A stretch of DNA of 64,000 bases from Mariprofundus sp. KV (GTDB lineage Bacteria; Pseudomonadota; Zetaproteobacteria; Mariprofundales; Mariprofundaceae), in assembly GCF_013387475.1 (NCBI RefSeq), contig NZ_VWNB01000002.1, positions 1 to 64,000 on the forward strand. Direction: 5' to 3'. Made by a program: the position numbers and the translations under genes. How positions within the stretch are numbered: the first letter of the stretch is position 1; every line of letters begins with the position of its first letter. The notes under the pieces are model-generated. The model was not told where the DNA came from, did not search any database, and was given only the letters and a program-made list of their open reading frames with translations. This document shows positions 28,089-35,838 of the stretch, one piece after another.

Positions 28089-28327
28089 TCCTGTGATCCA
28101 TAAGATTGCAGAAATATGGCGCAGAATATTTGCGTTCGAGGTGGTTCTGCAGCCAAAAGGCATAGCTTGAGCTATGGCTTGCAGGCGAGGGACCGCATTC
28201 GCTGCAAATGGGCAAGCCAGATTCTGCAAATGGCTTGCATACAACTTTAAACAGATCAGTCACTGCAGCGGTCAAGCTGCTTAGCAAAGGGATTAAGGCT
28301 CCAGGCCTGTTGTTGTGGATCACAGGA
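28089..28327. mobile_element. Structured 239-bp element with perfect 12-bp terminal inverted repeats (MITE-like)
   Basis: TCCTGTGATCCA at 28089-28100 and its exact complement TGGATCACAGGA at 28316-28327 bound the whole tolQ-tolR gap. Inside are further inverted repeats: AAATAT/ATATTT (28112-28131), CATAGC-TTGA-GCTATG (28161-28176) and GCAAGCC/GGCTTGC (28212-28238). tolQ and tolR are usually adjacent, so an insertion is plausible. No target duplication is visible. A minus-strand frame of about 79 codons crosses it but is not protein-like. It could instead be a native regulatory leader. Confidence 0.5.
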
Positions 28328-28328
28328 T

Positions 28329-29018
28329 CTAACCTTTTATGTGGCGCGAAATGATGTTCAGGAACTCGGAGTTGAACTGCTCCATATTCGAGGCCAGACG
28401 CTTTAGATCAGCGGTAAACTTGTTGTAGGCGACAACGGCTGGGATCGCAGCGATCAGGCCGAATGCGGTCGCTACCAGTGCTTCAGCAATGCCCGGTGCA
28501 ACGGCGGTAAGGGAAGTGTTCTGGGTCAGAGCGATACTCTGAAACGCATTAACAATACCCCAGACGGTACCAAACAGGCCGATGAAGGGTGAGGTGGAAC
28601 CTACTGTGGCGAGAAAGGCGAGGTTGCGGGAGAGGCGCTCCATCTCTCGGGAGAAGGCGGCATCAAGGGCACGTCGGATGCCGTCCATGCCACCGGCAGC
28701 AACAATTTTACCCGCTTCACTCTGCTTGGCATCACGTCGGGTGCGCATGAATTCGCGGTAACCGGCCTGAAAGATGTTGGGCAGTGACGAGTTGGGATAC
28801 TGCTGCGGAATGCCTGCCAGTACAGTGTCCATATCGGTGCCACTCCAGAAGGTTTTGGAGAAGGACTCGGCCTGACGGCGGGTTTTGCTGTAAAGACGCC
28901 ATTTATTGAAGATAATCGCCCATGAGACAAGCGATAGCAGCATCAGCAGGATGAGTACGCCCTGAACGACAAAACCGGCGTTCAGGATAAGGGTTAGGAT
29001 CGACAGGTCCTGATTCAT
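28329..29018 (-). CDS. tolQ: TolQ, MotA/TolQ/ExbB-family proton channel
   Basis: 229 aa, standard length. Three membrane helices: near 13-35 (AGFVVQGVLILLMLLSLVSWAIIF), near 135-160 (LAFLATVGSTSPFIGLFGTVWGIVNAF) and near 170-195 (VAPGIAEALVATAFGLIAAIPAVVAYN). The TVGSTSPFIGLFGTVWGI segment is the family signature. With TolR it converts the proton gradient into TolA movement. Its ATG overlaps the ybgC stop by 4 bases. Confidence 0.96.
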   Translation of the reverse strand: MNQDLSILTLILNAGFVVQGVLILLMLLSLVSWAIIFNKWRLYSKTRRQAESFSKTFWSGTDMDTVLAGIPQQYPNSSLPNIFQAGYREFMRTRRDAKQSEAGKIVAAGGMDGIRRALDAAFSREMERLSRNLAFLATVGSTSPFIGLFGTVWGIVNAFQSIALTQNTSLTAVAPGIAEALVATAFGLIAAIPAVVAYNKFTADLKRLASNMEQFNSEFLNIISRHIKG

Positions 29019-29452
29019 GAAGAAGACTCCTCGGGTTGATTTAAATGGCTTTGCAAACGTTCAGTTACAGCTTTGGGTATGCGGCTAACGCTACCATCCC
29101 GGCTGATGCAGGCGAGCTGGATATCACCTTCGGTGAGCAACAGACCATCACTCTGGCGGTAGATCTGCTGTTTAAAGGCGATACGGGCACCGCGCATCTC
29201 AACCAGTGCGCTTTCAACATTCAACATCTCATTGAAGCGGGCAGGGGCATGATAGCTGACATTGGCCTGACGAACGGCAAACATCACACCGAACTCCGCT
29301 TCGATTGTATCAAGCTCCAGACCTGCACAGCGCAGGAATTCACTGCGCGCACGCTCCATGAATTTGAGGTAGTTGGCATAATAGACAACACCACCATGGT
29401 CGGTGTCCTCATAGTAGACGCGGATGGGCCATGATTCACTGAAGCTGGTCAC
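29015..29452 (-). CDS. ybgC: YbgC-family acyl-CoA thioesterase of the Tol-Pal operon
   Basis: 145 aa hotdog-fold protein. [28 protein letters not shown] holds the catalytic Asp of the 4-hydroxybenzoyl-CoA thioesterase-like family. [19 protein letters not shown] and [10 protein letters not shown] complete the fold. It hydrolyses acyl-CoA or acyl-ACP and is usually the first gene of tol-pal operons. It overlaps ruvB upstream and tolQ downstream by 4 bases each. Confidence 0.93.
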   Translation of the reverse strand: MTSFSESWPIRVYYEDTDHGGVVYYANYLKFMERARSEFLRCAGLELDTIEAEFGVMFAVRQANVSYHAPARFNEMLNVESALVEMRGARIAFKQQIYRQSDGLLLTEGDIQLACISRDGSVSRIPKAVTERLQSHLNQPEESSS

Positions 29453-30477
29453 AGCAGTGACTCCTGCCTGCCTGTGCCCGGCAGTTCACGTTTAAGATGT
29501 GCATAGGCCAGCGGTGTGGCGGTGCGGCCACGCGGCGTGCGGGCTATGAGCCCCTCCTGCAACAGGTAGGGCTCCAGCACATCTTCGATGGTATCACGCT
29601 CTTCTGAGATGGAGGCAGCCAAGGTATCCAGACCAACCGGACCACCACTGTATTTATCAATGATCACCAGTAACAGGCGTCGATCCTGATGATCCAGACC
29701 GAGATGATCGACCTCAAGTCGCTTCAGGGATGAGTCGGCAACGGCCTGATCAATCAGCCCATCATGTTCGATCTCGGCAAAATCGCGGACCCGGCGCAGC
29801 AGGCGATTGGCGATACGCGGTGTGCCGCGTGAACGTTTGGCGATCTCCATTGAGCCGACAGCGGCAGTCTGAATTTGCAACAGGGAGGCAGAGCGGCTGA
29901 CAATGCGTGCCAGCTGTTCATGGGTGTAGAACTCCAACCGTTCAATCACGCCGAAACGGTCACGCAGCGGATTGGTCAGCAGTCCTGCACGTGTGGTGGC
30001 TCCAATCAGGGTGAAACGGGGAATATCCATCTTGATCGAGCGGGCCGCCGGGCCCTGACCAATGACAATATCGAGCTGAAAGTCTTCCATGGCAGGGTAG
30101 AGAATCTCCTCAACCTGCGGACTTAAGCGGTGGATCTCATCAATAAAGAGTACATCACCCTCCTCAATATTGGTCAGCATCGCCGCCAGATCACCGGGAC
30201 GCTCAATAACAGGGCCGGAGGTGGCACGGATATTCACACCCATTTCGGTAGCAATAATATTGGCCAGCGTGGTTTTACCCAGTCCGGGCGGGCCATAGAG
30301 CAGCACATGATCAAGTGATTCACTGCGCGCTTTGGCAGCCTGAATATAGATTTTCAGATTAGCCCGGATCTTCTCCTGCCCCACATACTCATCAAGACTT
30401 TTGGGGCGCAGCGCTGCATCCCAGTTGTCCGCAGGGCTTGAGATACCATCAATCAGGCGCTCTTCAGCATCACTCAT
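29449..30477 (-). CDS. ruvB: Holliday junction branch-migration helicase RuvB
   Basis: 342 aa. Walker [18 protein letters not shown] near residue 60, Walker [11 protein letters not shown] near 112, sensor GATTRAGLL and the arginine-finger stretch [13 protein letters not shown], then a winged-helix C-terminal domain with the RTPRGRTAT motif. It is the AAA+ motor that moves junctions with RuvA. Its ATG overlaps the ruvA stop by one base. Confidence 0.98.
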   Translation of the reverse strand: MSDAEERLIDGISSPADNWDAALRPKSLDEYVGQEKIRANLKIYIQAAKARSESLDHVLLYGPPGLGKTTLANIIATEMGVNIRATSGPVIERPGDLAAMLTNIEEGDVLFIDEIHRLSPQVEEILYPAMEDFQLDIVIGQGPAARSIKMDIPRFTLIGATTRAGLLTNPLRDRFGVIERLEFYTHEQLARIVSRSASLLQIQTAAVGSMEIAKRSRGTPRIANRLLRRVRDFAEIEHDGLIDQAVADSSLKRLEVDHLGLDHQDRRLLLVIIDKYSGGPVGLDTLAASISEERDTIEDVLEPYLLQEGLIARTPRGRTATPLAYAHLKRELPGTGRQESLL

Positions 30478-31043
30478 TACAGTACCTTCAGTGTGTTACG
30501 GAACATCGTTTCAAAGTCAGCCGGTTCCACCTTTTTCAGTGCGGCATCTATCTGGGCCGGTTTATAACCGAGGTTGGCAAGGGCCGAGCGCACATCGTCA
30601 TGGCTATTGCCAACGCTTACACCGCTGCTGCTAACTGCACCGGCATCGAGTTTGCCCTGCAGTTCAAGAATCAGGCGCTGGGCAGTCTTTTTACCGATAC
30701 CCGGGGTGCGCGAGATGGCGAGATCATCTGCGTTTTCAATGGCACGCACCAGATCTTCGGTAGACATCCCACTCATCAGATTCAGCCCCATGCGGGCACC
30801 GATACCCGATACACTGGTTAACTTACGGAACAGGGCGCGCTCAGCGCCATTGGCAAAACCGAACAGGGTAATCTGATCTTCGCGCACATAGGTGTGGATG
30901 GAGAGTTCAGCTTTGCCGCCCTGTTTAAGCTTGCAGAGGGTCTGCAGGCTCAGGGCCACTTCATAACCGACACCACCGGTCTCCACGATGACTAGGCCTG
31001 CCGGATCGAGCTCACGCACTGTACCTGATAACCAACCGATCAA
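30477..31043 (-). CDS. ruvA: Holliday junction-binding protein RuvA
   Basis: 188 aa. An N-terminal OB-fold ([12 protein letters not shown]) is followed by two helix-hairpin-helix motifs, [21 protein letters not shown] and [20 protein letters not shown], and a C-terminal domain III ([22 protein letters not shown]) that contacts RuvB. It starts 36 bases after the ruvC stop. Confidence 0.97.
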   Translation of the reverse strand: MIGWLSGTVRELDPAGLVIVETGGVGYEVALSLQTLCKLKQGGKAELSIHTYVREDQITLFGFANGAERALFRKLTSVSGIGARMGLNLMSGMSTEDLVRAIENADDLAISRTPGIGKKTAQRLILELQGKLDAGAVSSSGVSVGNSHDDVRSALANLGYKPAQIDAALKKVEPADFETMFRNTLKVL

Positions 31044-31079
31044 TTTAGACTCTCCCGTAGCAGCTGTAAGTGGCAGTGA

Positions 31080-31580
31080 TCATTTTTTTTCAGCCAGTTT
31101 CTGCATCGGTGAATGATGCGCATGGCAGATGGCTACGGCAAGGGCGTCTGCAGCATCTTCAGGGCATGGCTCAGGCGGATGCAGTAGCATGCGAACCATA
31201 TGGCCGACCTGATCCTTATCAGCACGTCCGAAGCCGACGACCGACTGCTTGACCGTGGTTGGAGAGTAGGCGGTTACGCGCAGCCCGTGAAAGCCGCAGG
31301 CCGCTACCAGAGCACCGCGTGCCTGACCCAGCTTCAAGGCTGAACTGACATTTTTGGAGACAAAAACATCCTCAATGGCTGCGCTCTCCGGTTTGAATTC
31401 TGCGATAATCTTTGACAGGCCGGCATAGAGAAGAAACAGGCGCTCATCAAACTCGCCTTTGCCGGTTCGGATCATGGCGTGATAGACATGGCGAATACGG
31501 CTGCCCTGCACATCAATAATGCCTACCCCCGTTTTTACCGATCCCGGGTCAACACCGATGATTCTCAAGGGCACATCCAC
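31080..31580 (-). CDS. ruvC: Holliday junction resolvase RuvC
   Basis: About 166 aa. Acidic catalytic residues occur in IIGVDPGSVKTGVGII (Asp), AAIEDVFVSKN (Glu) and PEDAADALAVAICHAH (two Asp). The start is uncertain: GTG at 31580, GTG at 31574 and TTG at 31568 are all possible and none has a strong ribosome site. It leads the ruvCAB-ybgC-tolQRA cluster. No tolB or pal follows tolA in this window. Confidence 0.96.
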   Translation of the reverse strand: MDVPLRIIGVDPGSVKTGVGIIDVQGSRIRHVYHAMIRTGKGEFDERLFLLYAGLSKIIAEFKPESAAIEDVFVSKNVSSALKLGQARGALVAACGFHGLRVTAYSPTTVKQSVVGFGRADKDQVGHMVRMLLHPPEPCPEDAADALAVAICHAHHSPMQKLAEKK

Positions 31581-31695
31581 AGCGCTGAATTGGCTATAAT
31601 CACTGTCACAGCATGTTGAATCGTGGACCGTTTACGATGTCCTGACATGAAAGATCCCCTCAGAATTAGCTTCATGCGTACCATAACAGGGGGGG

Positions 31696-31774
31696 AGTGA
31701 GTGTGAAACGTTAGGTGTGAGGTGAAGGGTGAAGAATCTCACTCCTCATGCTTTACGCCTAACCCTTCACTCAG
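31696..31774. repeat. Degenerate heptamer repeats in inverted arrangement
   Basis: From 31696 the plus strand reads in sevens GAGTGAG, TGTGAAA, CGTTAGG, TGTGAGG, TGAAGGG, and after a short centre TCACTCC, TCATGCT, TTACGCC, TAACCCT, TCACTCA. The two halves are roughly complementary and can fold into an imperfect hairpin. It lies between ruvC and the end of coq7 and may also act as the coq7 terminator. Confidence 0.5.
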
Positions 31775-31775
31775 T

Positions 31776-32429
31776 TTATATCTTTTCAGCGACGCTGGTC
31801 ATCACCTTGGAGGTCAGTTTCATCATCTGTTTGATCGGTTGAGGCAGATCAGCTGCACCAAGACCTTCGGCCAGCTCGGCATGACTCTGCTCATCAATCT
31901 TCATCTGCTCCACAATCGCCCGGCTACGGCTGTCATTGGCAGGCAGGTTATCCAGATGGGAGTTGAGGTGGCGCACTACCTGATGTTCTGTTTCAGCCAG
32001 AAATCCGAGATTCCAGCGATCACCGGCAATGCCGGCAGCCATGCCGATGGCAAAGGAGCCTGCATACCAGAGGGGGTCGAACAGACTGGGTCGCTCTCCC
32101 AGTTCATCTAGGCGACTACGACACCAGTTCAGGTGATCAGCCTCCTCAATGGAGGCGTGACGCAGTTTATCCACCAGCCTGGGATCACGCGCTGTCAGGC
32201 TCTGCCCCTGATAGAGGGCCTGGGCGGCCATCTCACCGGAGTGATTCACCCGCATCAGACCAGCTGCCAATCGCTTCTCATCAGCTGTGAGTTGTGGTGT
32301 CTGATCATCTGCTGTGGAGGCGGGGTAGGTGCGAGAGCTGACCTGCCTGCAAAAGATGTTATTCAGGGCGCGATCAATCTCGCCAATAAACTGATCTGCC
32401 AGGGACGGATTACGGAATGGTTTGTTCAT
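31776..32429 (-). CDS. coq7: 2-polyprenyl-3-methyl-6-methoxy-1,4-benzoquinone monooxygenase (Coq7/UbiF-type)
   Basis: 217 aa from the ATG at 32429 (MNKPFRNPSL); the frame is open further upstream but that part is not protein-like. The di-iron residues are in MRVNHSGEMAAQALY, IEEADHLNWC, LAETEHQVVRHL and KIDEQSHAEL (E, ExxH, E, ExxH). It hydroxylates the ubiquinone ring and needs O2, so the cell makes ubiquinone under oxic conditions. Single gene. Confidence 0.93.
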   Translation of the reverse strand: MNKPFRNPSLADQFIGEIDRALNNIFCRQVSSRTYPASTADDQTPQLTADEKRLAAGLMRVNHSGEMAAQALYQGQSLTARDPRLVDKLRHASIEEADHLNWCRSRLDELGERPSLFDPLWYAGSFAIGMAAGIAGDRWNLGFLAETEHQVVRHLNSHLDNLPANDSRSRAIVEQMKIDEQSHAELAEGLGAADLPQPIKQMMKLTSKVMTSVAEKI

Positions 32430-32526
32430 GAATGAATCATAAATCGCTAATTCCTTAACGCAACAATGGATATACACAGGCCTAATCCCTTTGTTTTCAA
32501 CGCCTTCCAAGGCTCTCCACAGTGCC

Positions 32527-32547
32527 TGTGGATAACTGTGTGGATGA
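32527..32547 (-). promoter_or_regulatory. Two closely spaced DnaA-box-like 9-mers
   Basis: TGTGGATAA (complement TTATCCACA, the consensus) at 32527-32535 and TGTGGATGA at 32539-32547, 12 bases apart and in the same orientation, about 100 bases upstream of the coq7 start. This is not an origin: there is no AT-rich unwinding region and no dnaA/dnaN/gidA neighbour. Confidence 0.35.
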
Positions 32548-32597
32548 AACCGGTTTGAGGCCTCTGTTTATTACACTTCGGTGACATGTCTGCCGAT

Positions 32598-32614
32598 TGC
32601 CTAATAATTAGGCA
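32598..32614. promoter_or_regulatory. Operator-like palindrome TGCCTAATAATTAGGCA
   Basis: An 8-base arm on each side of a central A, perfectly symmetric, in the DNA between hpnE and coq7. It has the size of a dimeric repressor site, but the cognate regulator is unknown. Confidence 0.35.
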
Positions 32615-32730
32615 TTTCTAATAGTGCTTATTATTCAGTAGCTTAAGGGAATTATATCGACTTCGACAGCAAGAAAATGCGCCATGTGTGCTTTTGCGTT
32701 AAATATGACCTGTCAAGTGGATAAAAAGGA

Positions 32731-33990
32731 TCAGGTGAGCAGTTTGCAGACTTCTGAGGCTGCTTTTTCGCCGCGCAATACAGCAAACTCAATGGTGGCA
32801 GGCAGTTGACCAGGGGTAGGCGCTTCGCATGCATCAATAATTCTGGAGGAGGCTGTGAACATCGGCTGGTAGTTTCGAACAAGAACAGTTGCCCGCTTTT
32901 CACGAATAATCCGGTGATGAACAGGCGCCAAATCGACACCAGAAATAAGTCCGATTTCGTGACTGATCTGTGCCACCAAAGCCTCATCGCTGATCCTGTT
33001 TTCATCGGCACTGATGACGGCACAGAGATGCCTTAGGGACGGAGTCTGTTGAAAGGCCTGTGACACATCGAAAAACCACTCCCCGGTGGTGCCAATACCA
33101 CCAATCAAAGGTTCGGGCAGTCCGCAGTGATCCCTGAACCAGAGGTGCACGTTGGTGATGGCGCGTGTTTGGAAGCAGTTATCTATGCCTAACAGGGTAG
33201 CCGCTGCATAAGCAGGCAGTGCAAGGATTGCTGCTGCAAACGGTTTGCCATTCACCTCTACGATACCACCGGCCTGCTCTTGAACAGAACGAACCCGGTA
33301 ACCGGTTCTAATGGTTACACCCAGCTGCTCAGCCTTCTCTAGCAAGGGTGTAATCAGAGCCTTATCCAGAGGTGCGTTAAACCAGCCAAGTCTGGCCGAG
33401 GTTTTGGATGCAAAGCTCTCTTTGATAACCCGTTTGAAAGTTGCAGCACTGGCCGTACTTATATCCTCATTCATCACACCCAGGCAGATCGGTTCAAGCA
33501 TATCGCGCCGCAGGTTTGCGGGGATGGCAGCTATTGTGAACAGCTCAGCAACAGAGGTGTTAATTTGGTCGTTTTGATCCAGCTGACGGGCCAGCCGTAA
33601 CATCGCCGCTGCTGAACGCCAGTCATGATCGGGCAGTGCTTTCACGGCAACCAGCAGAGCCATAGCAAATGGCATATAGGCATTAGGTTGAAGCCTGAAG
33701 TGGTTGCGCTGCTCATCCCATAACGAAAGTTTCAGTGATGGCTGCCATGTGACATTAGCTGTGGCATCGCAATCGTTCAGCAGTCGCTGTGTCGCTTCAT
33801 AAGCACCAATAAGCAGATGAGGGCCGTTGTCGCATAGCTCACCTGTGGTTTTATCAATAAATGAACGGGTTCGACCACCCGCTTTAGGGGCGGCTTCAAA
33901 GAGTTCAACCTTAATGCCGGTCTGAGCCAGCCGGATTGCAGCGGTGAGGCCGCAGAGGCCGCCACCAATCACCGCAACAGATCGGCTAAT
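32731..33990 (-). CDS. hpnE: Hydroxysqualene dehydroxylase HpnE
   Basis: About 419 aa FAD-dependent amine-oxidase-like protein. The dinucleotide fold begins SRSVAVIGGGLCGLTAAIRLA. The first standard start (GTG at 33972) would remove the first beta strand. An ATT at 33990, one base after the hpnD stop and 7 bases after GGAG, gives a complete fold, so I use it. Other family blocks: APKAGGRTRSFID and DNGPHLLIGAYEAT. HpnE reduces hydroxysqualene to squalene, the last step after HpnC and HpnD. Confidence 0.9.
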   Translation of the reverse strand: MSRSVAVIGGGLCGLTAAIRLAQTGIKVELFEAAPKAGGRTRSFIDKTTGELCDNGPHLLIGAYEATQRLLNDCDATANVTWQPSLKLSLWDEQRNHFRLQPNAYMPFAMALLVAVKALPDHDWRSAAAMLRLARQLDQNDQINTSVAELFTIAAIPANLRRDMLEPICLGVMNEDISTASAATFKRVIKESFASKTSARLGWFNAPLDKALITPLLEKAEQLGVTIRTGYRVRSVQEQAGGIVEVNGKPFAAAILALPAYAAATLLGIDNCFQTRAITNVHLWFRDHCGLPEPLIGGIGTTGEWFFDVSQAFQQTPSLRHLCAVISADENRISDEALVAQISHEIGLISGVDLAPVHHRIIREKRATVLVRNYQPMFTASSRIIDACEAPTPGQLPATIEFAVLRGEKAASEVCKLLT

Positions 33991-33991
33991 C

Positions 33992-34867
33992 TCAGAACTC
34001 CAGTTTCAGCGGCATGTTCTTCTTCACCGCTCTGGTTTCATAACGCCATGTCTTCCACGCTGTCCATATTTTGCGCAGGGGCAGGATATGAACCGGTTTC
34101 TGCCACATATCATAATCCGCATCACGCAGTCGCTGCAGGTAGTTATAATAGATTGTACCCATCAGAATCGATGGCCGCAGGCTCTCACGATCCTCATCAG
34201 GAAGGCTCTCCAGAGCCTGGCGATAGGCTTTTTCAGCACGTTCGGCATAATCACTAAGCAGGGCGCGCATACCATCGCTCATATTGCCATCCTTGAAATC
34301 CTGATCACTGACCCGATAGCGGATGCGCTCCTCCTGCGGGAAATAGATGCGGCCCATTTTGGCATCGGTGGCGACATCACGCAGGATATTGGTCAGCTGC
34401 AGTGCTTCACCGAGCGAGGTGGCAAAGTCGCGGCTTTTACGGTTTTTGTAACCGAACACCTCAATGGTCAACAGCCCTACAACACCGGCAACCCGATAGG
34501 CGTAGAGCGACAGATCGGCATGTTTAAGCATTGGCTGGCGCTTCACATCCATCAGCATGCCATCGATAATCTCAACCAGTAGCTCCTCATTAATGGGGAA
34601 ATGTTTAGCCGTCCAGGCCAGCTCTCTACCCACCGGATGCTGCGCTCTGCCTTTAAATGCGCGGCTTAGCTCTTCACGCCAGAAGGCCAGCTTGGAGAGA
34701 GCAACCTCCTGCTCTTTCACCTCATCAGCGATATCATCGACTTCACGGCAGAAGGCGTAGAGCGCCATCATCGCCCGGCGCTGCTCATCATCCAGAAACA
34801 GGAATGCATAGAAAAAAGAGGAGCCGGAGCCACGGGTTTTGTTGCGACAATACTGTTCAGGTGTCAT
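33992..34867 (-). CDS. hpnD: Presqualene diphosphate synthase HpnD
   Basis: 291 aa from the ATG at 34867 (MTPEQYCRNK), overlapping the hpnC stop by 4 bases. Trans-isoprenyl synthase family: first Asp motif CREVDDIADEV near residue 51, second NILRDVATDAKMGRIYFP near 170. It joins two farnesyl diphosphates into presqualene diphosphate, the first committed step of the bacterial HpnCDE squalene route. Confidence 0.93.
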   Translation of the reverse strand: MTPEQYCRNKTRGSGSSFFYAFLFLDDEQRRAMMALYAFCREVDDIADEVKEQEVALSKLAFWREELSRAFKGRAQHPVGRELAWTAKHFPINEELLVEIIDGMLMDVKRQPMLKHADLSLYAYRVAGVVGLLTIEVFGYKNRKSRDFATSLGEALQLTNILRDVATDAKMGRIYFPQEERIRYRVSDQDFKDGNMSDGMRALLSDYAERAEKAYRQALESLPDEDRESLRPSILMGTIYYNYLQRLRDADYDMWQKPVHILPLRKIWTAWKTWRYETRAVKKNMPLKLEF

Positions 34868-35772
34868 GCAGGCTTCCTTTTGATCGCACTGGCGGGAAAA
34901 AATGAATCTTTTAAAACCGGCAACAGCATCGCTCGCCACTCACCACGGCCCAGGCTTGGCCTCTGCTGCAGTGGTTGTTCACTCTGTTCAATCTTATGAA
35001 GCATGCGGCGGCCCCCATGGATGGTTGCAGCAATCTGCAGACGCAGTCTGAAGGGCAGCTTCAAGAGCAGGGGAACACCCGACTCAAGTTGATCTCTGGT
35101 GCTTTGCAGGGCGAAGCTGAGAACTGGCTGCAACATCGCATCACTAACCTCGCCATCGAGCATATCCTGACTGCTAAACCCTGACTCCTGCAGCCATGTT
35201 TGTGGCAGATAGCAGCGCCCGCGTGGCAGATCAATGCTCAGATCCTGCCAAAAATTGATCAACTGCAGTGCGCTGCAGATACTATCAGAGCAGCGATTGG
35301 CTTCAGCATCATGAATGCCGTGCAGGGCAAGCATCAGACGCCCGACCGGATTGGCAGAGTGTTTGCAGTAGAAGAGCAGCTCATCAAAGCTTGAGTAGGC
35401 GTGGATGGTGACATCCATACGGAATGCGATGAGCAGATTATACAGCTCTTCAACCGGAAGGTTGTGCCTGCGAATGGCATCACCGAGTGCCATAAAGACC
35501 GGATGATCGATGTTCGCATCCGTTTCACAGCGCTCCAGTAGTGTCTCCCAGGCATCAATCTGTTTGATTCGGGTCTCAGGTGCCGCATTACCCTCATCAG
35601 CCAGGTCATCGGCGTGACGGGCAAAGGCGTAGATCGCCGCTACAGCCGGGCGCAGGTCAGCGCGCAGCAGTTTGGATGCTGTAGGGAAGTTCTCATAGTG
35701 GTTCCGTGCGATATCCAGACAATGTTGATAAGCTTGCGCTAGCTGCATTGGCTGGCCTGTAGAGGCTGACAT
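34864..35772 (-). CDS. hpnC: Hydroxysqualene synthase HpnC
   Basis: About 302 aa from the ATG at 35772; an alternative ATG lies at 35748, and neither has a strong ribosome site. The longer open frame runs under thiO and is not protein-like. Asp motifs ARHADDLADEG near residue 60 and LINFWQDLSIDLPRGRCYLP near 178 identify the squalene/phytoene synthase family. HpnC converts presqualene diphosphate to hydroxysqualene. No squalene-hopene cyclase is in the window, so the end product is not shown here. Divergent from thiO. Confidence 0.9.
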   Translation of the reverse strand: MSASTGQPMQLAQAYQHCLDIARNHYENFPTASKLLRADLRPAVAAIYAFARHADDLADEGNAAPETRIKQIDAWETLLERCETDANIDHPVFMALGDAIRRHNLPVEELYNLLIAFRMDVTIHAYSSFDELLFYCKHSANPVGRLMLALHGIHDAEANRCSDSICSALQLINFWQDLSIDLPRGRCYLPQTWLQESGFSSQDMLDGEVSDAMLQPVLSFALQSTRDQLESGVPLLLKLPFRLRLQIAATIHGGRRMLHKIEQSEQPLQQRPSLGRGEWRAMLLPVLKDSFFPASAIKRKPA

Positions 35773-35838
35773 TGCGGCATGGTGGCAATGCAGCAGTGAT
35801 TCCGCAAGCCCATAAACGATGAATCCGGGGAGAGTTTC

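Larger units (their letters stand above)
32430..32730. other. Intergenic region between coq7 and hpnE
   Basis: About 300 bases without a protein gene. It holds a perfect DnaA-box match TGTGGATAA at 32527-32535, a one-mismatch copy TGTGGATGA at 32539-32547, and the 17-base perfect palindrome TGCCTAATAATTAGGCA at 32598-32614. No strong terminator for hpnE was found. It should contain the coq7 promoter. Confidence 0.5.

Noticed and set aside
28084-28323. Minus-strand open frame of about 79 codons across the tolQ-tolR spacer
   Set aside because: It starts inside the terminal inverted repeat, has no recognisable domain or good ribosome site, and the stretch is explained by hairpins. I treat the spacer as non-coding.
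32527-32547. Replication origin
   Set aside because: Only two DnaA-like boxes, no AT-rich unwinding region and no dnaA, dnaN or gidA genes nearby.
35700-35838. TPP riboswitch upstream of thiO
   Set aside because: The 5' region is short and overlaps the hpnC start; I could not find the conserved CUGAGA or ACCUGAUC-type elements.
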